This document shows positions 55,936-64,000 of a DNA stretch of 64,000 bases, one piece after another. The notes beneath the pieces are model-generated. The model was not told the DNA's origin. It saw nothing but the letters and a program-made list of their open reading frames with translations, and made no database searches. This DNA is from Haberlea rhodopensis (lineage: Eukaryota; Streptophyta; Magnoliopsida; Lamiales; Gesneriaceae). The first letter of the stretch is position 1. Every line of letters begins with the position of its first letter. The position numbers and the translations under genes were made by a program. The stretch spans positions 62,001 through 126,000 of the forward strand of contig CAJQUN010000514.1 in the NCBI GenBank assembly GCA_907163345.1. The letters are read 5' to 3'.

Positions 55936-58372
55936 TGTAAGGACCCCCGTGCCCTTAACCCGTTATTAGTGTATTAATCCATGCCATTAGTGCATACAAT
56001 CATACATGTAGGGGAAAAACCACTTATCATCATAGCCAATCATGCATGTAATAAAAATTCTGTACATTATTCCATATAATGTCTAGTTTTCCCCAACCAA
56101 GTCCACATACATCTCATGCACCAATATAATACACTAACTTGTTCTCAGTTCATTTAGCAATTCAATAAATAATTGTATGCCACTCATAAATGAAGAGAGA
56201 AAGGCCCTTGCCTTTTTATACATGCCATATACACGTAATAGTGCTCACATACGAGCATCAAATAGGTATGCGTGTATCAAACGTATAAAATACGGTGCTC
56301 AATACCGTCACTCGTATTCCGATCCCTGGTAGCACCTCCAATCCATAGCTCGAGCTCATCATCTCCAAAGCCATCGATGTACCTAATCACCTGCCCCAAC
56401 AGAGACAGCCCCCACACGGGGTGAGCATACCCATATCCCAAATCCCATTATCACAATAATACAAGTCATAATTTACAAAAAATGTAAATTCTATGAAATA
56501 TAAAAGATGCTCCCTGGATGACATCATCCTCATCCGGGATTCCCTGTACTGTCCCCGTTCTCAAAATAACTGAAACCATCAAATTCCCAAATGCCAGTTA
56601 ATCATAATATTGATTAACAAATCCATTTGCCACATACCGATATCATAAACAATAATGTCAAATCATTAACAATGATTACAAATATCCCATATATCTCATT
56701 TATGGTTCCATAGTTCTATTTTATTGCTCGCTCTACAATAGCGGCATTTCATTCTCACGCATGCTCAACAGCAGAGGCGTCATAACCGATGTTCGCTCAA
56801 AGGTGACAACATCCAACCATTGCTCGCTCAAAAGCGGCACCATTTCCCATTGCATATATGTATCCACTTGTAGCAATTACAATAAACCATGTATTTCAAT
56901 ATCCGGTTATTGCTAACACCAACTACCATGCATTTTCATTTACAATTATTGCAATACAATGTACCATGCACTCAACAATTGCAATTATAATAAAGGGCTA
57001 TGCTCGTACGTCATACGTACCTTATGATTCCGTAGTTCGGGTCCAACCTTGCCTGAGTCCCACGACCCGATGAGTTAAGTGCTAACATGCAAATAACTCC
57101 CAATTAAACATAGGCATGCAATCACGTGCACAAGCACGTTCACAACCTCCAAACCTATCGTCCATCCATGACGATTACCAAAATTAAAAGTCCCCCTGGC
57201 TAAGCATGCATAATACCCAAAATATTCCATTTTATATGTTCAAAAGATAGCCAGAAACCCAACCGAGAATTCCGTTTAATTAACTTTGGCTCCAACCAAT
57301 CCATTTTAAAAGTATAGCATTCCCATTGGAATGTATACATTGCCCCGGAGACGGGCCACTCAAACCTCGATTCCAAAATCCCGACATTTTTTTCCAAAAT
57401 TTCAAAAACACAAAACCTTACGGGCGGCGATCGATCGCCACTTTTAGCGCGATCGATCACCCCTATCCAATGGGCAAAATTGCCTCACGCGATCGATCGC
57501 CAAACCCTCACGATCGATCGCCAACATGCTCGCGATCGATCGCCTGGACCACGCGATCGGTCGCCTGCAATGTTCATCGTCACCCAAAAATGAACTGCTC
57601 GTCGCGATCGATCGCCCCTCCTCGGCGATCGATCGCCAACTGCGATTTTCCAAAAAATTCGAGCTTCCATGGTGTTTTTCACACCCAAACTCAAAACCAA
57701 CACCTCATGCACCTTCAACACCTCAAATACACCATTTAAAACCAATAAAAACTCCAAAAACTCAGCATAGGATTTTAACCAAAAATCCCCAAAACCCATA
57801 ACCAACCAAAACCTCAACCAAAATCTACCATACCACTACCAAATCGAAGACAATGGTGAGGGGAAGATGGATACCTGATTATCTTCAAGAAATCGGGCTC
57901 CCAAGACGAGCCCCCAACAATTTTGCTTCCAAGAGCAAAAGAGGGGAAATGGGGTGGAAGGGTTTGAGCGTGGAGAGAGGGGAGAGAGAGAAGGGTTCCG
58001 TGCCAAATGACGGAATACCGAGTCCAATTGGTACATATAGTACCAAAACTCGAAAAATACCAATCCCTTCACAAATACATCAAGATTCATTAAATAACAT
58101 CTGTTTTCAAAAATCATCTCTCTAACCTCAATACTCATTACCAGCCCCAGTACAAAGTACTTCGGACCCCAAATCCCACCAAAGACCAAATTCCAAGGTT
58201 ATCACCACGATGAGAATACAATCTCATCCATTGGATCCAACGACTCCAAAAAACAGGATTTAAAATCCCCGGGAGTTCCAAAATCACAATTAATTCATAA
58301 TTGCCACAAATAAAAATCCATTAAGGATTATTACCACACCGGGATTAGTACCAATAATTCCCGGGTATCACA
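55936..58372 (-). repeat. 5' LTR of B
   Basis: Complete LTR, minus strand, TGTGATACCC (58372) to GGTCCTTACA (55936). It contains the palindrome array, AAGGTACGTA (57023-57014) and a series of TTGCTCGCTC...GCGGCA short repeats (56725-56845). ORFs around 57326-57817 on both strands are array by-products. Confidence 0.93.
57427..57637. repeat. GATCGATC palindrome array, 5' LTR of B (8 units)
   Basis: Units start at 57427, 57449, 57489, 57510, 57532, 57553, 57604 and 57625: four pairs spaced 22, 21, 21 and 21 bp. Only two units have a base change in the core (GATCGATCAC, GATCGGTCGC). The truncated 3' LTR breaks inside the first unit. Confidence 0.95.
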
Positions 58373-58636
58373 CTCGCTGAAACACAGCCTAGCAATCGAT
58401 CGCTAGGTATATAGCAAAAGTTTGTGGCATTGAACAGTGCTAGCGAATGATCGTTGGTTATGGAGCTATCGACCGCTGTAAGCAAAATTTTGGCAAGTTT
58501 GTTTCGGCATACCGCAATTGATCACGACTCGGAAATTTTTTGAAAATTTATAAATTCTTGGGAAGTTTGAGATGCGGTGTTTTATGTTGAGTAATATTAG
58601 ATTAGTGTTAAAAAGTTGAAATGGATAGATTGCTGA
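58373..58636 (+). repeat. LTR fragment H, piece 3
   Basis: Continuation of H after element B. It holds a decayed palindrome array (58392-58478) with cores near 58394, 58445 and 58467 (the last two 22 bp apart), including CTAGCAATCGATCGCTAG. It is cut at 58636 by D'; the five bases before D' are gctga. Confidence 0.7.
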
Positions 58637-60129
58637 TGTGACTAGAAATAGACACATCTTTAGTGCTTAATTGTCTACGATTTGGTAGGTTTTGATAGAT
58701 AATTTGATACGTATGCTACCTAATCGTATATTTGTGTAATTGTAGGTACAATCGAAGAAAACGAGCTAAAAATGATGTATAAAGACCAAAAAGAGACATG
58801 GATATGACAAGGACTCAAAGATGATCAAGAAAAGGGCAAAAATGTAATTTTGGAGGTGGCAATCGATCGCCTGGAAGAGGAAATCGATCGCCTATGGACA
58901 GAAACTTTTGCAACAAAACTCACGGGTCAGCGATCGATCGCGAATGCCAGGCGATCGATCGCCAAAGTCTACTGGAGCTCAGCGATCGATCGCAATAAAG
59001 TGGCGATCGACCGCCTCGAGATATTCGCTGAAAAAAAAATAAACTAGCGATCGATCGCCACACATCAGGCAATCGATCCGCAGAGTCCGGAAATTAGGAA
59101 ATTGAGTCTTTTACCATGTTTAAAAGATTGTATCCCATTTTTATCACTCCCATACCCTAAAACTCGACACTAAGCCTCATTAGCAGCAGTTTTTGATAGT
59201 TTTTCATACTTTTAGAATAATTGGAGATTTTAGATTAATTTTCTTTGAAGTTTGTCAAGAACAACGAAGAACGGGACCGGAATCGACAAGCCGAAATCTT
59301 GACTATTATTAGTAATTTCTTCTCCTTTATTTATTTAATGTTTTTGAATGATATTTTGTTGATTTTAGATTCAATGCTAGGCTAAAACTCTTTGATTCTT
59401 GGTTGAAGGGATACCTACTTTTGGATTTGAATCTTTTATGAGAATTCGGTTTGATTGTTGAATTAGATTTCGATTTCAATTTGTTTCTCAAATTTCGAAT
59501 TCCATGATTGTTGTGTTTGTGTATTAGACCGATCACCTAATATTCAAGTACATAATCGATAGTTTGTTAAGAAACAACTAAGATCAATAATTAGCCGGCT
59601 GTAGGTGTTATTGAATTCTTAGGAGAAACGATTGAGTAATCAATTTTAACGGCTGTAGTTTTCATTGATTAGATTTATCGAAATCATTAGTTTTGAAAAC
59701 TATCATTGATTTAATCATTAACGGCTGTAGTGGTGATTAGAGATTTGGTAAGGGTTGAATTGAATGCTGTTTTCTCTTTGACTACGAATAAGATGAGTAG
59801 GAATTGAATTTCCAGTCGATAGATAATCGAAAGAATTCGAATGTTTTGATTTGATGACTAAAAGATAATTTTCCAAAAGTACGGTTACCTGAAAACCAAG
59901 AATTGCTTTAATCCCATAAGTTTTAATCGTTTTAGTTAAACTCGTTTATTAGTTTGATATTCGCTAAGTAGTAGTAATCCAATCCAAACTCCCATTCTCA
60001 TTATTTGTTTGATAATTGGCACGAAATAAATTCACCTTCCCTGTGGGATCGATCCCTACTTCCGATACTACATATTTTTGCTATTAACTGAAGAATGGTT
60101 AATTTGGGCGTACGCGATAAGCGCTACCA
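58637..60129 (+). repeat. 5' LTR of D'
   Basis: 1493 bp, TGTGACTAG to GCGCTACCA. It has three ACGGCTGTAG motifs (near 59600, 59650 and 59720), and GGGATCGATCCC at 60046-60057, also found in the D LTR. Confidence 0.93.
58859..59080. repeat. GATCGATC palindrome array in D' LTR (8 units)
   Basis: Units start at 58859, 58880, 58930, 58951, 58982, 59003, 59047 and 59069: four pairs spaced 21, 21, 21 and 22 bp. Units vary (GCAATCGATCGC, GCGATCGACCGC) but the pair spacing holds. Confidence 0.95.
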
Positions 60130-60134
60130 AATTT

Positions 60135-60152
60135 TGGCGCCGTTGTCGGGGA
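60135..60152 (+). promoter_or_regulatory. Primer-binding site of D' (tRNA-Asp, one mismatch)
   Basis: TGGCGCCGTTGTCGGGGA lies 5 bp after the LTR end. It has one C-to-T difference from the site in F. Confidence 0.92.
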
Positions 60153-60234
60153 GGGTAACATTTATTAGTGTCGATTTGTTTTCTATTTCGTTTTTTTTTT
60201 ATTTGCTTTCCCGCACGACTACTGAGGTTTGTTG

Positions 60235-62454
60235 ATGAGTACAGGCGGATCGTTTGATTACAAGGATAATTCATATTACGATCCAGAAATCGAGAGGACG
60301 CTGCATCAAAGAATGAGAGATACTCGGAGACAAGAAGAGGAGGGAAGGAACGAGATGGCTGCAAATCAAAGCTTGAGGCAGCTTGCGAATCCTAACTTGG
60401 ATCAACAACCGCTCTGCATCAGTTTCCCTGCTCTGGCCAATAACGTAAACTTCGAACTTAAGTCTGGTTTAATTCACTTATTGCCAACTTTTCATGGTCT
60501 TGCAGGTGAAAACCCGCATAAGCATCTGATGGAGTTCCACGTGGTGTGCACTACCATGAAGCCGACCGGAATCACTGAGGATTAAATAAAGCTAAGAGCG
60601 TTCCCATTTTCTCTAAAGGACGCTGCAAAAGACTGGCTCTTCTACTTACCATCCGGATCGATCACCACGTGGACTGACTTACAAAGAGTATTCCTAGAAA
60701 AGTACTTCCCAGCTTCAAGGGCAACGAACTTGAGGAAAGAGATATATGGTGTGAAGCAGCTCTACGAGGAATCACTACACGAGTACTGGGAGAGATTCAA
60801 GAAGTTGTGCGCAAGTTGTCCACAACACCAGATAAGTGAACACCTTCTCATCCAATACTTTTATGAAGGTTTACTTTCTTCTGACAGGAACTTAGTGGAT
60901 TCGGCAAGCGGTGGAGCATTTATAGATAAAACAGCGGAGGAAGCTAGAAAGTTGATAGCTAACATGGCGGCCAACTCCCAACAATTCGGATATGTGCGCC
61001 ATGGACAACCGCAAAGAAAAGAGGTAAACGTATCAAACTTAGAACAACAACTGATAGACCTCACTTTTCTTGTGCGTGGTATGGCAGGTGGAAATGTAGG
61101 AAAGACAAAGCCGTGTGGAATCTGTTTGGCTGCGAACCATTCCACAGACGCATGCCCCTCACTACAAGAGACAACCACGGAGAACGTGAATGCTGCGGGA
61201 GGATTCCCAGGCCCCCCACAAAGGAGTTATGACCATCCACCAAACAACTACAATCAAGGGTGGAGAGATCATCCGAACCAAGGTTATGGTAACCCACAGA
61301 TGAACCAACCTCCACCCTACAGACCGCCATATCAGCGACCTCTACCACCACCAGTGCACCCTCCTTCTGACAGGTTAGAACATAGCATCAAAATTATTGC
61401 TGAAAATAGCTTACAATTTCAACAGGAGACGAGGGCAAGCATCCAGAGCTTGACGACGCAGATGGGACAATTGGCGACTTCAATCAGCAAGATCGAAGCA
61501 AGGATTTCAAATGGACTGCCGTCACAACCAGAGATGAACCCCCGGGAAAATGTGAGTGCTATCACAGTGAATGTGAATGAAGATGCAGCTGAAGAGAAGG
61601 TGGTAGTGACGCCACCCCAAAAAGAAGAGATGACGGAGACAGAGACAGATGTTGAAGAGCCAATGCAAGGGGAGGAACCACGAGGTAAGTACCCCAAACT
61701 TTCTGAATATAAAGAACCACCCCCTTTCCCCCAAGCATTGAAGGACAATAGGAAAGGTGCCAGACTCAAAGGCCTCTACGAGATGAGTCCAAGCTGCAAA
61801 GAGCAAGCCCCATTGCATGAGATCGTGAAAGAGGATCAAAGCAAGGAACACAAGGGGCAGCCCAAGGTCGAGCTCAATGACAATGTTTCGGGGGACAACC
61901 AAAGAAGTATCCCCATTAAATGCAAGGATCCAGGTATGTTCTTTATCCCATGTGAGATTAGGTCTATGAGGATTGAGAAGGCTATGCTCGATTTAGGATC
62001 GTCCATAAATGTCATACCTTACTCAATGTATTTTCAACTGAAAATGGGACCTTTAAAAAGAAATAGCGCAGTTATTCACTTAGCTGATAAATCCACGGTC
62101 ATACCTAAGGGGATAGTAGAGGACGTAGTTATGCATGTAAAGAACTTGGTCTTCACAGCCGATTTCTATGTCTTAGACATGAGAAATGATGATCTTTCTA
62201 GTCTAATTATTTTAGGGAGACCATTCTTGAAAACATCAAAATCAGTAATCAATATGAATAGCGGTATGATCACATTGAAGTCTAATGGTAAAGTTGCAAA
62301 ATTCAACATGTATGAACCCATTAAACTTCTTGAACATTCTAGTTACGCTATTGATGTACATGATAATTATGATTCTGATTTTGATACTGATGAGTTGTGG
62401 GAAATGGGAAAGGCTACTGATGGCCTTGACGACAAGAAAAGGTATGGATTCTAA
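60235..62454 (+). pseudogene. gag-protease of D' (single in-frame stop)
   Basis: The ATG at 60235 (MSTGGSFDY) is preferred over the upstream TTG at 60229. One frame runs 739 codons to the stop at 62452-62454, broken only by TAA at 60583-60585 (codon 117). Residues about 1-45 are charged (DPEIERTLHQRMRDTRRQEE). The capsid region spans about 60-260 (LKDAAKDWLFYLPSGS, WTDLQRVFLEKYFP, VKQLYEESLHEYWERFK). A CX2CX4HX4C zinc knuckle (CGICLAANHSTDAC) is at residues 294-307. A proline-rich linker and coiled-coil-like stretch follow to about 430. A retropepsin-like motif with catalytic D at residue 586 (AMLDLGSSINVIP) and LIILGRPFL near 660 follow. It could make particles only if the stop were bypassed. 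Confidence 0.93.
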
Positions 62455-62710
62455 CTTAGTACATACCGTTCATACTATTGCTGCGTTATCTACTCACGGT
62501 ACTGCTGACCATCTTATTTCTCAATTGCAGGATCGTACCGTTGAAAAGAAGCACCCTCCGGATCGACCATGTCAATCAAGTGACAAAGGAGCAAAGACTG
62601 GGGATGACCACTCAAAGAGCAACAAGCCGAGATACCGAGGAGTGAAGAAGATATTGAGGTGGTTAAGGAAGGATAGAGCAACACTGCATCAACCTCCTTG
62701 ATAGAGGACT
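62455..62710 (+). other. Residual segment replacing pol in D'
   Basis: About 250 bp join the end of protease to the post-pol block. A Lys-rich frame (within 62520-62701, KKILRWLRKDRATLHQPP) is open, but I recognise no RT or integrase motif. Compared with D, where RNase H and integrase lie just upstream of the same block, pol is missing here. Confidence 0.7.
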
Positions 62711-62718
62711 GGCGTCGG

Positions 62719-62763
62719 GCCACCGACGTTAAACAGAGGCGCTGCTTGGGAGGCAACCCAAGG
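62719..62763 (+). ncRNA. Conserved post-pol hairpin block of D'
   Basis: CCACCGACGTTAAACAGAGG, a short link, then the stem-loop CTTGGGAGGCAACCCAAGG. Same block as in D at 36957-37012 on the minus strand. It survives here although pol is gone, which favours a role of the RNA itself rather than part of the protein. Confidence 0.65.
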
Positions 62764-63999
62764 GGAGTTAGTTTCCTTTCTCCCTTTTATTTTTATTGCT
62801 TTAGTAGTTAGAATTTTCTCTTTTCTTGTATTTTTGCCTTACATTGGGGACAATGTAAGATTTAAGTATGGGGGAGGGGTTAGTAGTTAGTTTTGCTTTA
62901 ATATGTCAAAAATACAAAAAAATCAAAAATTTAAAAAATTCTTGAGCTCATAGTTAGTAATGAACGCATGCTTAGAATCACTAGCCCATGATAAAACCTA
63001 ATTGATGGCATGCATGCTTTTGAACATAGGTGAATTGTTAACCTTGGAACACTTTGAACTCTAATGCAAAGTTTACTTTAACTTAGTAGTTGAATATTTT
63101 GAGCACATTATTGTCATGGCTTGTGAAGTGTGCATAGCTTAGTGAAGATTGTGTGAACTTTGTAATAGTCTTAAGAAGTCTCTAATACATGCTAGAACTT
63201 AACTACATGCTCTTTGAGGCGTATGTCTAGACTACTTGCAAACATGAAAGTGATATAGGCAATCTTTGATGCGTTTGAGCCTTTCAAGCCTACCATGTAA
63301 ACAAAATCTTTCTCTAGTACCTATTTTGAGCCTTAATGTAAAAGAATGGTAGTATGCTAAGCATACTAAAGACCCCCATTCAACATTTCTTGACTAGCTT
63401 ATCATCCTACCCTTTAAGCCTAAATGTGATTTTAATCCATACCTTTTAAGGGAGTATGATGTATTTCATTCACATGCACTTAGGACTTCATTGAATTAAT
63501 TGTGTGAGCTTCATTTTCAAAAGAATGAAATACATGAAAGAAAAAGGAATGCCTTGAGAAAATAGATAAAAATATTACTCCAAGGGGAGCCAAGGCACAA
63601 AAGAAGAAAAGTGTTGAAATAAACCTTGTGAAAAAGAACAAAGTTGAAAAATTCATGCAAGAAGAGAAGCTTTTAGTGTGCATTTCATCATACTCTCTTG
63701 TTTGAATATCCTTACCCTTTCTTTCATAAGCCAATACCTAGGCCAAGATACAAGCTAATAAAGACCTACTTGATTTATGTTTGCAAAGTAGCTAAGATAG
63801 TGGAGAAGAGTGTGCAAGTGAGCTTATACTTGTGTTAGTGTATGACTTGAACTATTATGGCTTTGCATATTTTGGATTCATAATTTGTACACAACACTTG
63901 TTTATGACCACACACACACGTTCACTACTTCGTTGGGTACGAAATGTTTAGGGATTGAACTTGTTCCACTGTTAACTTTTCACCGCCGTTCATTATTAT
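62764..63999 (+). other. 3' non-coding region of D'
   Basis: Collinear with 35740-36956 of D on the opposite strand, including TAAGATTTAAGTATGGGGGA near 62860. No gene is visible; the ORF 63480-63734 (minus) has a D counterpart at 36011-36220 but only runs through AT-rich, Phe-rich sequence. Confidence 0.8.
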
Positions 64000-64000
64000 G

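Larger units (their letters stand above)
49828..58372 (-). mobile_element. Element B: large non-autonomous LTR element, 3' LTR truncated
   Basis: Minus strand. 5' LTR 58372-55936 (2437 bp), a Met-type primer site just inside, a 4.6 kb internal region with no recognisable gag or pol, and a 3' LTR reduced to 51314-49828. The near-TSD is ctcga/ctcgc. The two LTR copies are almost identical where they overlap, so the element or its rearrangement is young compared with C. The internal region is dominated by tandem repeats, an inverted repeat and an exact duplication. Confidence 0.85.
58637..63999 (+). mobile_element. Element D': gag-protease-only Athila-like element, continuing past the window
   Basis: 5' LTR 58637-60129 (homologous to the D LTR), tRNA-Asp-type primer site, gag-protease frame with one stop, no RT, RNase H or integrase, the conserved post-pol hairpin block, and the 3' non-coding region. 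By alignment with D (63999 matches about 35738), its 3' LTR should start about 130 bp beyond the window. Confidence 0.92.

Noticed and set aside
57326..57817. Overlapping ORFs of 91-137 codons in LTR B on both strands
   Set aside because: They coincide with the palindrome array and differ between LTR copies.

Overview
This window is plant nuclear DNA, most likely eudicot heterochromatin, and is made almost entirely of nested LTR retrotransposons. I found no host protein-coding gene, tRNA, rRNA or CRISPR array. The plant origin rests on primer-binding sites matching plant initiator tRNA-Met (TGGTATCAGAGC) and tRNA-Asp (TGGCGCCGTTGCCGGGGA), chromodomain-bearing Tekay/Del-type Ty3 elements, Athila/Tat-type Ty3 elements and Sirevirus-like copia elements. 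An asterid/Lamiales source is a weak guess, based only on remembered similarity of one accessory ORF.

Layout. 1-2054: decayed copia pol (minus strand). 2055-10871: Tekay-type element A (plus), with LTRs at 2055-3991 and 8767-10871. 10872-12027: truncated minus-strand LTR B'. 12028-16301: decayed plus-strand element I, with its 3' LTR from 14104. 16302 to about 38812: Athila-type element D (minus). Its 3' LTR is split by copia L (16649-34390, TSD ctttt). L is split by Tekay-like C (18149-29910, TSD tactg), and C is split by a solo LTR of family B (20702-22870, TSD aaatc). About 38813-40375: minus-strand LTR fragment E. From 40376 to 58636 lie three pieces of a plus-strand LTR, H, related to E. 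H is split by Athila-like F (40643-49660, TSD cttgt), which itself carries solo LTR G (43436-44535, TSD caatg), and by family-B element B (49828-58372, near-TSD ctcga/ctcgc). 58637-63999: Athila-like D' (plus), which runs off the window.

Coding content is all transposon-derived and broken. A keeps gag, protease, RT, RNase H, integrase and chromodomain with several frameshifts and stops. D keeps only the 3' part of pol. D' keeps gag-protease with a single stop and has no RT or integrase. F keeps gag plus an accessory ORF resembling the 'putative plant transposon protein' domain. Copia L keeps part of pol plus a long ORF in the env-like position. B has no recognisable coding sequence.

The most unusual signal is a family of palindrome arrays in the LTRs. 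The core is GATCGATC, with family-specific palindromic flanks: GGCGATCGATCGCC in A and B, GCTCGATCGATCGAGC in F, CCGATCGATCGG-like in E. Units come mostly as pairs whose start-to-start distance is 21 or 22 bp, usually four pairs (eight units) per array. The same architecture appears in unrelated Tekay-type and Athila-type LTRs, but not in C, I, B' or copia LTRs. A second conserved block, AAGGTACGTA followed by a copy of ACGTAC, is shared by nearly all the Tekay-like LTRs.
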